A stretch of DNA of 56,421 nt, from positions 1 to 56,421 of the forward strand of contig NZ_VJMG01000086.1 of assembly GCF_007004135.1 (NCBI RefSeq), written 5' to 3'. Numbering within the stretch: the stretch's first letter is position 1; every line of letters starts with the position of its first letter. Below are positions 8,501 through 16,399 of this stretch, one piece after another. The notes below the pieces were generated by a model that was given only the letters and a program-made list of their open reading frames with translations, did not search any database and had not been told where the DNA came from. Position numbers and translations under genes: made by a program. The stretch comes from Affinirhizobium straminoryzae. Its GTDB lineage: Bacteria; Pseudomonadota; Alphaproteobacteria; Rhizobiales; Rhizobiaceae.

Positions 8501-10299
8501 TCGCCTCCGGCCGCTTCGGTGTGACGACGGAATATCTCGTCAATGCCGACATGCTGCAGATCAAGGTGGCGCAGGGTGCAAAGCCCGGCGAAGGCGGCCA
8601 GCTGCCCGGCCACAAGGTGGATGCGACGGTGGCCAAGACCCGCCATTCCACGCCGGGCGTCGGCCTCATCTCGCCGCCGCCGCACCACGACATCTATTCG
8701 ATCGAAGATCTGGCGCAGCTGATCTACGACCTGAAGAACGTCAACCCGGCGGCCGATATCTCGGTCAAGCTGGTGTCGGAAGTGGGCGTCGGCACGGTTG
8801 CCGCCGGTGTCGCCAAGGCGCGCGCCGATCATATCACGGTCGCCGGCTTCGATGGCGGCACGGGCGCTTCGCCGCTCACCTCGCTGAAGCATGCCGGTAG
8901 CCCCTGGGAAATCGGCCTTGCCGAAACCCAGCAGACGCTGGTGCTGAACGGTCTTCGCTCGCGCATCGCGCTGCAGGTCGATGGCGGCCTGAAGACGGGT
9001 CGTGACGTGATTGTGGGTGCGCTGCTGGGCGCCGACGAGTTCGGTTTCGCGACCGCGCCGCTGATCGCCGCCGGCTGCATCATGATGCGCAAGTGCCATC
9101 TGAACACCTGCCCCGTCGGCGTTGCCACGCAGGATCCGGTTCTGCGCAAGCGCTTCAAGGGTACGCCCGAACACGTCATCAACTACTTCTTCTTCGTGGC
9201 CGAAGAAGTGCGCGAAATCCTCGCCTCGCTGGGCTTCACCCGGCTGGACGAAATCATCGGCGCTTCCGAACTTCTGGAGAAGGATGAGATGCTGGCGCAC
9301 TGGAAGGCCAAGGGGCTCGATTTCAGCCGCATCTTCCACAAGGTGGAGGCTCCGAAGGAGGCGACCTACTGGACCGAGCGCCAGAAGCATCCGATCGACG
9401 ACATTCTCGATCGCAAGCTGATCGAAAAGTCGCTGCCGGCGCTGGAAAGCAAGGAATCGGTGGTCTTCGAGGTGCCGATCAAGAACGTCGACCGCTCGGC
9501 TGGCGCGATGCTCTCGGGCGCGCTTGCCAAGCGCTGGGGTCACAAGGGTCTCAAGGACGACACCATTCATGTCACCCTGCGTGGCACGGCCGGCCAGTCC
9601 TTCGGCGCCTTCCTTGCCCGCGGCATCACGTTCGATCTGGTGGGTGACGGCAACGACTATGTCGGCAAGGGGCTCTCGGGTGGCCGCATCATCGTGCGCC
9701 CGCCGGAAAACTCGAAGCTTGCCGCTGAACAGTCGATCATCGTCGGCAACACGGTGCTTTACGGCGCGATCACCGGCGAATGCTATTTCCGGGGTGTGGC
9801 GGGCGAGCGCTTTGCGGTGCGCAACTCCGGTGCGATTGCTGTCGTCGAAGGCGTGGGCGATCACGGCTGCGAATACATGACGGGCGGCATCGTGGTGGTT
9901 CTCGGCGAAACGGGCCGCAATTTCGCAGCCGGCATGTCCGGCGGCGTGGCTTACGTTCTCGATGAGAGCGGCGATTTCGCCAAGCGCTGCAACATGGCCA
10001 TGGTCGAGCTGGAGCCGGTGCCGGAAGAAGACGACATGCTGGAGAAGCTCCACCATCACGGTGGCGACCTCATGCACAAGGGACGTGTGGATGTTTCCGA
10101 GGACATGACGCGCCACGATGAGGAGCGACTCTACCAGATGATCTCCAACCATCTCCACTACACGGGCTCCACCCGCGCCAAGGAGATCCTGGATCGCTGG
10201 ACCGAGTATCGTCCGAAGTTCCGCAAGGTCATGCCGGTCGAATACCGCCGTGCTCTGGAGGAAATGGAACGCATGCGCATGGGCGTTGCGGCGGAGTAA
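5581..10299 (+). CDS. gltB: Glutamate synthase (NADPH), large subunit
   Basis: A 1572-residue alpha subunit of GOGAT. It hydrolyses glutamine and passes ammonia to 2-oxoglutarate to make glutamate, with electrons from the small subunit. The class-II amidotransferase domain comes first; its nucleophile is Cys45 in NEHDACGVGF, exposed after cleavage of the leader. A central domain and an FMN-binding synthase domain follow. The 3Fe-4S cysteines are Cys1166, Cys1172 and Cys1177 (CIMMRKCHLNTC). The C-terminal GXGXG beta-helix is near 1340-1480. ATGs at 5581 and 5584 are both possible; AGGAGG at 5571-5576 is better spaced for the second. gltD follows after 163 bases. Confidence 0.97.
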   Translation: MMTEAERPHGAEGETVKAVIPARPSFPGLPMAQGLYDPRNEHDACGVGFIAHMKGQKSHQIVKDGLFILENLTHRGAVGADPLMGDGAGILVQIPDRFFREEMAKQGVTLPKAGEYAVGHIFMPRDPEQIAHFKKVMIDVIAEEGQQFLGFRDVPVDNSSLSKAPDIAATEPYHCQVFIGAGRDAATNHDFERKLFLLRKVISNRIYDQFGGQETGFYPVSLSSSTIVYKGMFLAYQVGAYYKDLSDPRFESAVALVHQRFSTNTFPSWKLAHPYRMVAHNGEINTLRGNVNWMAARQASVSSPFFGDDISKLWPISYEGQSDTACFDNALEFLVRGGYSMAHAVMMLIPEAWAGNQSMSPERKAFYEYHAALMEPWDGPAAVAFTDGKQIGATLDRNGLRPARYVVTSDDRVIMASEAGVLPVPEETIVKKWRLQPGKMLLIDMEKGRIVSDEEVKSELATKHPYRNWLDRTQIILEDLKPVEPRALRRDVSLLDRQQAFGYTSEDTKILMSPMATTGQEAVGSMGTDTPISAMSSKSKLLYTYFKQNFAQVTNPPIDPIREELVMSLVSFIGPRPNILDHEGMAKAKRMEVRQPILTNGDLEKIRSIGHMEDHFDTKTLDFTYDVERGAEGMPEMLDRLCERAEAAVKGGYNIIVLSDRQIGPDRIAIPALLATAAVHHHLIRKGLRTSVGLVVESGEPREIHHFCCLAGFGAEAINPYLAFDTLTDMHARGEFPKEVDASEVVYRYIKAVGKGILKVMSKMGISTYQSYCGAQIFDAIGLASELVNKYFFGTATTIEGVGLAEIAEETVARHKAAFGKDPVLASTLDIGGEYAYRMRGESHAWTPDAVASLQHAVRGNSQDRYREFAAMVNETSLRMNTIRGLFKIKSAEAIGRKPVSIDAVEPAVDIVKRFSTGAMSFGSISREAHTTLAIAMNRIGGKSNTGEGGEESDRYMPLADGSQNPERSAIKQIASGRFGVTTEYLVNADMLQIKVAQGAKPGEGGQLPGHKVDATVAKTRHSTPGVGLISPPPHHDIYSIEDLAQLIYDLKNVNPAADISVKLVSEVGVGTVAAGVAKARADHITVAGFDGGTGASPLTSLKHAGSPWEIGLAETQQTLVLNGLRSRIALQVDGGLKTGRDVIVGALLGADEFGFATAPLIAAGCIMMRKCHLNTCPVGVATQDPVLRKRFKGTPEHVINYFFFVAEEVREILASLGFTRLDEIIGASELLEKDEMLAHWKAKGLDFSRIFHKVEAPKEATYWTERQKHPIDDILDRKLIEKSLPALESKESVVFEVPIKNVDRSAGAMLSGALAKRWGHKGLKDDTIHVTLRGTAGQSFGAFLARGITFDLVGDGNDYVGKGLSGGRIIVRPPENSKLAAEQSIIVGNTVLYGAITGECYFRGVAGERFAVRNSGAIAVVEGVGDHGCEYMTGGIVVVLGETGRNFAAGMSGGVAYVLDESGDFAKRCNMAMVELEPVPEEDDMLEKLHHHGGDLMHKGRVDVSEDMTRHDEERLYQMISNHLHYTGSTRAKEILDRWTEYRPKFRKVMPVEYRRALEEMERMRMGVAAE

Positions 10300-10329
10300 G
10301 TCGCCGCAACCGATCATTCACTGATCAAG

Positions 10330-10364
10330 CCGTTCGCGAATGCCACGCTGGCCTTTGCGAACGG
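10330..10364 (+). repeat. Strong stem-loop between gltB and gltD
   Basis: Sixteen bases at 10330-10345 pair with 10349-10364 at 14 of 16 positions around a 3-base loop. No T-run follows, so it does not look like a full terminator. It may protect or process the 3' end of the gltB message and set the ratio of the two subunits. Confidence 0.5.
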
Positions 10365-10462
10365 AAAGATCGAAGGGAATTTCATCGTATCGGCGAGGGC
10401 GCAAATGGCGACGGTCGATACAGGGAGCCTGAAGGTTCCCAGTCTGAAGTGAGGGATGAAAC

Positions 10463-11920
10463 ATGGGCAAGGTTACGGGTTTCATGGAAATCGACCGGCA
10501 GGTGGCAAAATACCAGCCTGCGTCGGACCGTATTCGCCACTTCCGCGAGTTCACCATTCCGATGTCGGATGCCGAGGTGACGAAACAGGCAGCCCGCTGC
10601 ATGGACTGTGGCATTCCCTATTGCCATGGCCCGACCGGCTGTCCGGTTCACAACCAGATCCCGGACTGGAACGATCTCGTCTATAATAACAAGTGGGAAG
10701 AGGCGATCCGCAACCTCCATTCCACCAACAACTTCCCGGAATTCACCGGGCGCGTCTGCCCGGCGCCGTGCGAGGAAGCCTGCACGCTGAACCTGGAAGA
10801 TGCCCCCGTCGCCATCAAGACGGTGGAGCAGGCGATTGCCGACAAGGCCTATGAGCTGGGCTTCATCTCGCCGCAGCCGCCGACCATCCACACCGGCAAG
10901 AAGGTCGCCATCATCGGCTCCGGTCCTGCCGGTCTCGCGGCTGCCCAGCAGCTTGGCCGTGCCGGTCACGAGGTGCATGTCTACGAGCGGGAGAGCAAGC
11001 CCGGCGGTCTGCTGCGCTATGGCATTCCGGACTTCAAGATGGAGAAGAACTTCATCGACCGCCGCGTCGAGCAGATCAAGGGCGAGGGCGTCACCTTCCA
11101 TTGCGGCGTCAATATCGGCGTCGATCTGCCGATGGAAAAGCTGCTGGCCGAGCATGATGCGGTCATCTATTGCGGCGGCTCCGAAACGCCGCGCCCGGCC
11201 GGTATTCCGGGCGTGGAACTGCACGGCGTCTATGATGCCATGCCCTATCTCGTGCAGCAGAACCGTCGCGTCGGTCGCGAAAACATCGACAGCGTCGGCT
11301 GGCCGTCGGAGCCGATCCTCGCCGGTGCCAAGCATGTCGTCGTCGTCGGTGGCGGCGATACGGCTTCGGACTGCGTCGGCACGGCCTTCCGCCAGGGTGC
11401 CGTGAAGGTGACCCAGCTCGACATCCGTCCGATGCCGCCGGAAAAGGAAGACAAGCTGGCTGTCTGGCCGTTCTGGGCCACCAAGATGCGCACCTCGTCT
11501 TCGCAGGCCGAAGGTGCCGTGCGCGAGTTCCAGGTGGCAACGCTGGAATTCGTCGGTGATGAGGACGGCCAGCTGACGGGCGTTCGCTGCTGCCAGGTGG
11601 ATGAGCGCCGCAAGCCGATCGCGGGCACGGACTTCATCATCAAGGCCGATCTCGCCTTCATCGCCATCGGCTTCTCGGGTCCGGCGAAGGATAGCGTTCT
11701 GAAGGATCTGGGCGACAAGCTGGCGCTCAATGTCGACCGCCGCGGCTCGACCAATGTTGTCGCCAATGACCGCGACTACAAGACCTCGGTCGACAAGCTC
11801 TGGACGGCTGGTGACGTACGCCGCGGCCAGTCGCTGGTGGTCTGGGCGATCCGTGAGGGCCGTCAGGTGGCACGCGCCGTGGATGAGGCCCTGATGGGCA
11901 GCACCGTGCTGCCCGCCTGA
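10463..11920 (+). CDS. gltD: Glutamate synthase (NADPH), small subunit
   Basis: A 485-residue beta subunit of GOGAT. It carries FAD, oxidises NADPH and hands electrons through 4Fe-4S clusters to the large subunit. The N-terminal cluster cysteines are Cys46, 49, 54 and 60, and Cys99, 103 and 107. FAD binding shows as GSGPAG at 152-157, and a second Rossmann motif, VVGGGDTASD near 296-305, binds NADPH. The C-terminal WTAGDVRRGQSLVVWAI is the usual FAD-contact segment. It is co-oriented with gltB and closed by a good terminator. Confidence 0.97.
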   Translation: MGKVTGFMEIDRQVAKYQPASDRIRHFREFTIPMSDAEVTKQAARCMDCGIPYCHGPTGCPVHNQIPDWNDLVYNNKWEEAIRNLHSTNNFPEFTGRVCPAPCEEACTLNLEDAPVAIKTVEQAIADKAYELGFISPQPPTIHTGKKVAIIGSGPAGLAAAQQLGRAGHEVHVYERESKPGGLLRYGIPDFKMEKNFIDRRVEQIKGEGVTFHCGVNIGVDLPMEKLLAEHDAVIYCGGSETPRPAGIPGVELHGVYDAMPYLVQQNRRVGRENIDSVGWPSEPILAGAKHVVVVGGGDTASDCVGTAFRQGAVKVTQLDIRPMPPEKEDKLAVWPFWATKMRTSSSQAEGAVREFQVATLEFVGDEDGQLTGVRCCQVDERRKPIAGTDFIIKADLAFIAIGFSGPAKDSVLKDLGDKLALNVDRRGSTNVVANDRDYKTSVDKLWTAGDVRRGQSLVVWAIREGRQVARAVDEALMGSTVLPA

Positions 11921-11934
11921 TAGCGACAGATCAG

Positions 11935-11967
11935 GATCGGCTCGGGAAACCGGGCCGATCTGTTTTT
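11935..11967 (+). terminator. Terminator after gltD
   Basis: An 11-bp stem (11935-11945 with 11950-11960, one T-G pair) closes a GAAA loop and is followed by TGTTTTT. It ends the gltBD unit. Confidence 0.9.
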
Positions 11968-12021
11968 CACAATCCCTTTGCCGCCGCCTTATCGCCAGCG
12001 CATTTACCGGAAGACCGGCCC

Positions 12022-12603
12022 ATGACCCTGAAACTCTATCTTGCCGGGCCGGAGGTGTTCCTGCCCAATGCCCGTGACATGCTCGACCGCAAGGCGGCGA
12101 TGGCGCGTTCCTATGGCTTCGAGCCGATCTGCCCCGGCGACATCTCCATCGAACCCGCCCCGACCCGCCACGAATTCGGCCTCAAGATCAGCGCGGTGGA
12201 CGAGGGCATGATGAACCGCGCCGACGGCGTGATCGCCAACCTGACCCCGTTCCGCGGCATCGCGGCCGATGTCGGAACGGCCTTCGAACTGGGTTACATG
12301 TGCGCCCAGGGCAAGCTGGTGGCGGCCTATACCAATGTGGCGGCCAATCACTTTGCCCGCACCAGCGCCTATTACGGCGGTGAGGTGCGGGAAGGGGCGG
12401 ATGGCCGCAAGCGCGGGCCGGACGGCATTTCGCTTGAGGATTTCGACATGATCGAGAACCTCATGCTGCATGGTGGCATCGAACGGCGCGGCGGCCATAT
12501 CGCCATCCATGCCGCGGCGGCTGATGCCGTCTACACCGATCTCACGGCCTTTGAAGAATGCCTTTCGGTGCTTGCAAAACGACGCGACGAGCAGGCGGCG
12601 TAA
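12022..12603 (+). CDS. Nucleoside 2-deoxyribosyltransferase-family protein
   Basis: A 193-residue protein that opens with KLYLAGPEVFLP, the glycosyl-binding signature of the nucleoside 2-deoxyribosyltransferase family. FRGIAADVGTAFELGYM near 75-95 supplies the usual D-x-G-T-x-x-E-x-G motif holding the catalytic glutamate. Relatives transfer or hydrolyse the sugar of 2'-deoxynucleosides in base salvage; some act on damaged nucleotides. It follows the gltD terminator as its own unit. The family is clear; whether it is a transferase or a hydrolase is not. Confidence 0.85.
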   Translation: MTLKLYLAGPEVFLPNARDMLDRKAAMARSYGFEPICPGDISIEPAPTRHEFGLKISAVDEGMMNRADGVIANLTPFRGIAADVGTAFELGYMCAQGKLVAAYTNVAANHFARTSAYYGGEVREGADGRKRGPDGISLEDFDMIENLMLHGGIERRGGHIAIHAAAADAVYTDLTAFEECLSVLAKRRDEQAA

Positions 12604-12649
12604 GGCCGTCCGTTGTTCACAGGCTCGACGTTGACGGACTGCGTCTTGC

Positions 12650-13831
12650 TCAGCGGGTCGAGCCGGTAATCTCCGTGCGGTAATAATCGACGCGGCCGGC
12701 CGGCGCCTCCGGCAGTTCGCCGCGCTTGACCAGAAGCTCGCGCGGTGTCTCCCCCGCTGCCGGTTTTGGCGCGTCAGATGTCTTCTGGCCCAAAAGTTCG
12801 CCGCCACCGTCCAGTTCCGGATCGGTCAGGCTGATCGGCTGTGTCTTGACGCTGGGTTCCGCTGCCGGCGGCAGGCTGGAAAGCTGCGGCAGATTGGCGG
12901 CATCGCCCCGGATGATGTCGGTAATGCTGAGATCGCCGAGATGGCGTCGCGCCAGCTTTTCCACGTAGAAGGCGAGCTTGCGCTTGCCCGCATCGGTAAA
13001 GCCGATGCCGTCGGCGCTGCGCAGGCGCACCGGCTGGCCGTTGATGTCGGAGCCTGTCACGATGAAGGCACCGCTTTCGCTGACGAAGCCATCCCAGATA
13101 TCGACGAATTCGCCGCCCAGCTTCTCCACCTGATGGCGGTAGATGCCGTTCAGTGTCACGGCGTCGGTGGTGAGGGACGGCGACTCGAAGGCCGGCAGTC
13201 CCACCCAGAGAAGCGGCAGACCGGCATCGGTCACCAGCTTCGCCAGCCGTGCGATGCGAGCCTCGTAGGCGGCCAGCCACTTTTCGCTGCGGAAGCGCTC
13301 GCGCGTGGCGTCAACCTGCATGGCCTGCCGGTCATTGGCGCCGATCATCACCACCACCAGCTTCGGCTTTTCCTGCGCCAGCAATTGCTGCAACTGCTGT
13401 GGCCAGTTGAGGTGATCTTCGCGCACGAGGCCAGACGAGCCGGAGCCCTGTTCGACAATTGCGACGGAAGGATCCTGCGCAAAGGCTTCGGTGAGGCCCT
13501 TGCCGAGGCTCATGGCCGTGAAATCGCCGATCACCAGGATCTTGCGGGCATCCTCCATCTTCTCCACCGGCGCCGGTTCGTCCGGACGCGCGGTTTGCGA
13601 CGTTGCCGGACGGCTCTCGCCGGGCGCGGCCGTCCGGGGCGGTGTGCGCCGTCGCGGCCTTTCGGGAGAAGGGGTAGCCCGCTCCTGAACCTGGCGACGA
13701 TCACCGAACAGCATGTCCATCAGGGTGCGGCGCTCCTGCGCGTCTGCGGGCGCAATGTCGAGCGGAACGAGCAGCAGGACGCACAAGGCTACGAACGCCG
13801 CCCGTTTTCCCTTGCCATTGCCTTCCGTCAT
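12650..13831 (-). CDS. Secreted SGNH-like protein (DUF459) with altered catalytic residues
   Basis: A 393-residue exported protein. A signal peptide covers 1-31 (hydrophobic AAFVALCVLLLVPL, cleavage after ADA). A Pro/Arg-rich linker runs to about 90 and an SGNH-hydrolase fold from about 97 to 300. Block III is intact (GAND at 164-167). The block I GDS appears as GDF (102-104), and the block V Asp-x-x-His appears as DGIG (274-277). Both the usual Ser nucleophile and His are therefore absent. The role is probably in envelope or exopolysaccharide processing or binding, by family. I chose the ATG at 13831 for its signal peptide; an upstream in-frame start lacks one. Confidence 0.8.
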   Translation of the reverse strand: MTEGNGKGKRAAFVALCVLLLVPLDIAPADAQERRTLMDMLFGDRRQVQERATPSPERPRRRTPPRTAAPGESRPATSQTARPDEPAPVEKMEDARKILVIGDFTAMSLGKGLTEAFAQDPSVAIVEQGSGSSGLVREDHLNWPQQLQQLLAQEKPKLVVVMIGANDRQAMQVDATRERFRSEKWLAAYEARIARLAKLVTDAGLPLLWVGLPAFESPSLTTDAVTLNGIYRHQVEKLGGEFVDIWDGFVSESGAFIVTGSDINGQPVRLRSADGIGFTDAGKRKLAFYVEKLARRHLGDLSITDIIRGDAANLPQLSSLPPAAEPSVKTQPISLTDPELDGGGELLGQKTSDAPKPAAGETPRELLVKRGELPEAPAGRVDYYRTEITGSTR

Positions 13832-13907
13832 CGTATCCGTCCTTCGCGTCAGGGGCAGAACACTCACCTGATCGGTTTTTGACCCTGATGGAGCCTTTCC
13901 AACGCCA

Positions 13908-13946
13908 AAGGCGCCGGCCATCTGAAGGATGGAGCATCGGCGCCTT
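13908..13946 (-). terminator. Probable terminator after the lytic transglycosylase gene
   Basis: Nine-base arms (13908-13916 and 13938-13946) enclose a second short stem (13918-13922 with 13928-13932). It lies just downstream of the transglycosylase stop on the minus strand. The T-tract is short (CTTTGG), so the call is moderate. Confidence 0.5.
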
Positions 13947-13994
13947 CTCAACCGCGGGCAGACCCTGACCGCCGTTCCAGCCCCTGAACGACGA

Positions 13995-15218
13995 TCAGTT
14001 GCGCAGCCGCTTCAGCAGCGTCTGCGACGGCTCGCCATCCGCCTCCATGCCGAGACGCGACTGGATGGCACTGATGGCCGCCCGCGAGCCCGAGCCGAAA
14101 TTGCCGTCGATCTCGCCATCATAATAGCCAAGAGCCTTCAGCCGACGCTGCAGCTCGAATTTTTCCTTCACGTCCAGCGTGCCGTGCGGGCGCGGCCAGG
14201 GCTGAACCATGCCGCCATAACCGGCAATTTCGTCCGCCAGAAGGCCGACGGCCAGCGCATAGCTGTCGGCGGCATTGTAGCGCTTCACCACGAAGAAATT
14301 CCGCAGCATGAGGAATGCGGGGCCTTCGGCGCCAGCGAGAAGTTTCAGTTCCGCCCGATCGCTGCCACGGGGGAAGGGTTTTCCATTGGCGCGGATAACA
14401 CCGAGGGCGGCCCATTGGGCAAGCGTCTTCGTCTGGCCGGCATAACGGGTCACCGTCGGCGGAAGAAGCGCCTCGTAGCCCCAGGTCCGGCCATTCTCCC
14501 AGCCGTTCTGCGCCAGCAGGTTGGCGGCAGTGGCGAGCGCGTCCGGAACGGAACTCCAGATGTCGCGGCGGCCATCGCCGTCGGCATCGACGGCATAGAG
14601 GAGATAGCTCGTCGGGATGAACTGGGTATGGCCCATGGCCCCGGCCCAGGAGCCGGTCAGGTGTCTTGGCGAGATTTCGCCGCTCTGCAGGATCTTGAGC
14701 GCTGCGATCAACTGCGTGCGGGCGAATTTTGCCCGCTTCGGATCCGCCCAGGCCAGCGTTGCCAGCGCCTGCGGAATGTTGTGCAGCCGCTCCGGCTGGG
14801 ACAGCACTGCGCCGTAATTGGATTCCATGGACCAGATGGCGAGCAGAACGTGCTTGTCCACCCCGTAGCGGCGCTCGAGCGCATCGAGAAGCCTGCCGTG
14901 CTTGGCCAGCATCTCGCGCCCGTTGCGCACGGTAAACGGATTGACGCGTGAATCCAGGTACTGCCAGATCTCGGTCTTGAATTCCGGCTGATAGTTCGCC
15001 TTGCGCAGCACGTCCTCGTCGGGACCCGTGACGCCGGCAAATGCCTTGTTGTATGTGGAACGCGTGATACCGTTTTCTGCTGCAGTGCGGTAGAAATTGG
15101 CCACCCACGCCTTGAAACCCGGCTCGGCCTGGGCATCTATGGCAGTGGTGATCAGCATCATGGCCGCGATCACGGAGAGGGCAAGTCCGGCGAAACGATG
15201 TGGGGTAAAAAATCTCAT
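13995..15218 (-). CDS. Lytic murein transglycosylase (MltB type) with peptidoglycan-binding domain
   Basis: A 407-residue periplasmic enzyme that cuts the glycan chains of peptidoglycan to leave 1,6-anhydro ends. A signal peptide covers 1-31. The MltB-like SLT domain runs to about 330 with the catalytic glutamate at 132 (IWSMESNYG). GAMGHTQFIPTSYLLYAVDADGDG near 208-231 is typical of the family. A PG-binding-1 domain ends the protein (LQRRLKALGYYDG, FGSGSRAAI). No lipobox is seen, so it is probably soluble. It shares the strand and the envelope theme with the SGNH-like gene downstream. Confidence 0.92.
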   Translation of the reverse strand: MRFFTPHRFAGLALSVIAAMMLITTAIDAQAEPGFKAWVANFYRTAAENGITRSTYNKAFAGVTGPDEDVLRKANYQPEFKTEIWQYLDSRVNPFTVRNGREMLAKHGRLLDALERRYGVDKHVLLAIWSMESNYGAVLSQPERLHNIPQALATLAWADPKRAKFARTQLIAALKILQSGEISPRHLTGSWAGAMGHTQFIPTSYLLYAVDADGDGRRDIWSSVPDALATAANLLAQNGWENGRTWGYEALLPPTVTRYAGQTKTLAQWAALGVIRANGKPFPRGSDRAELKLLAGAEGPAFLMLRNFFVVKRYNAADSYALAVGLLADEIAGYGGMVQPWPRPHGTLDVKEKFELQRRLKALGYYDGEIDGNFGSGSRAAISAIQSRLGMEADGEPSQTLLKRLRN

Positions 15219-15352
15219 CGGCTGTCGTGTTCCTTGTGCTTTCCGGTCTCAAATTCGCCAGGATCGGGAACCACGCCCTGGCTGTCACGGCAGGATACGG
15301 CAGACAGTGTCAACAAATTCTTTACCATCACTACACTGATCTGTCATTGTTT

Positions 15353-15371
15353 GTGATTATGTGGTGATTAT
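15353..15371 (+). repeat. Tandem 8-base repeat upstream of galU
   Basis: GTGATTAT occurs at 15353-15360 and again at 15364-15371, exactly 11 bases apart. The copies therefore lie on the same face of the helix, about 55 bases before the galU start. It may be a regulator site. Confidence 0.4.
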
Positions 15372-15424
15372 CGGATAAGTGCGATTCCGCACCGCAATGA
15401 TTGTAAGTGCTTTAGGAGGCATGA

Positions 15425-16309
15425 GTGGGACAACAGAAAATCCGTAAGGCCGTATTTCCCGTCGCAGGACTGGGAACCCGCTTCCTTCCAGCCACGAAGG
15501 CTGTTCCGAAGGAAATGCTGACGGTCGTTGACAAGCCGGTCATCCAGTACGTTGTCGATGAAGCCGCGGAAGCAGGGATCGAGCATTTCGTGTTCGTCAC
15601 CGGCCGTGGCAAAGGTGTTATCGAAGATTATTTCGACATTCAGTTCGAACTCGAACAGATGCTGCGCGAGCGCAACAAGAATGCCGAGCTGACCTTGCTT
15701 GCGGATCTTCTTCCCAAGGCCGGCACGGCAAGCTTCACCCGCCAGCAGGTTCCGCTGGGTCTTGGTCATGCCGTCTGGTGCGCCCGTGATATCGTGGGCG
15801 ACGAACCCTTCGCGGTTCTGCTGCCCGACATGATCATGTCGTCGGACAAGAGCTGCCTCAAGGGCATGGTCGAGCTTTACGACAAGACCGGCGGCAATGT
15901 TCTCGCTGTTGAGGAATGCGCACCGGAACTGGCCCACAAGTACGGCATCGTCGGCGTGGGCGACAAGGTCGGCGAGGAAGGCTTCAAGATCACCGAGATG
16001 GTGGAAAAGCCGGCCAAGGGCACCGCTCCCTCCAACTTCTTCATCAACGGCCGCTACATCCTGCAGCCGGAGATCTTCAAGATCCTGGAAACCCAGGAGC
16101 GCGGCGCCGGTAATGAAATCCAGCTGACCGACGGCATGCTGACGCTGGCCAAGTCGCAGGAATTTGCCGCTTACCACTTCAAGGGCGAGACCTATGACTG
16201 CGGCGCCAAGGACGGCTTCATCCTGGCGAACCTCGCCTTCGCGCTGAAGCGTGGCGACATCCGCCCGCTGATCGAAGGCCCGCTGAAGGCGCTGACCGCC
16301 GGTCTCTGA
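15425..16309 (+). CDS. galU: UTP-glucose-1-phosphate uridylyltransferase
   Basis: A 294-residue nucleotidyltransferase that makes UDP-glucose for exopolysaccharide, LPS and glucans; in rhizobia the gene is often called exoN. The N-terminal signature is PVAGLGTRFLPATKAVPKEM (13-32). Further family motifs are PLGLGHAVWCARDIVGDEPF and GTVEKP-like MVEKPAKG. The start is a GTG at 15425 with AGGAGG at 15414-15419. An ATG at 15421, four bases earlier, is in another frame and stops after eight codons. It is a single gene with its own terminator, next to an outer-membrane protein and kdsD. Confidence 0.95.
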   Translation: MGQQKIRKAVFPVAGLGTRFLPATKAVPKEMLTVVDKPVIQYVVDEAAEAGIEHFVFVTGRGKGVIEDYFDIQFELEQMLRERNKNAELTLLADLLPKAGTASFTRQQVPLGLGHAVWCARDIVGDEPFAVLLPDMIMSSDKSCLKGMVELYDKTGGNVLAVEECAPELAHKYGIVGVGDKVGEEGFKITEMVEKPAKGTAPSNFFINGRYILQPEIFKILETQERGAGNEIQLTDGMLTLAKSQEFAAYHFKGETYDCGAKDGFILANLAFALKRGDIRPLIEGPLKALTAGL

Positions 16310-16333
16310 TCCGCTCCGCACGAGCAATCCAGG

Positions 16334-16365
16334 AACCCCGTGGCGGACGCCGCGGGGTTTTTTGT
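16334..16365 (+). terminator. Terminator after galU
   Basis: AACCCCG (16334-16340) pairs with CGGGGTT (16353-16359), with a smaller inner stem, and is followed by further T residues to 16363. It lies between galU and the convergent beta-barrel gene. Confidence 0.85.
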
Positions 16366-16399
16366 TGCCATTTTATCTCTTCGCGAGAGAGGGGACGCC

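Noticed and set aside
7042..10317. Very long open frame (about 1090 codons) on the minus strand opposite gltB
   Set aside because: It is a shadow of the codon bias of gltB in high-GC DNA. It is rich in His and Arg, has no recognisable domain and lies wholly antisense to a certain gene.
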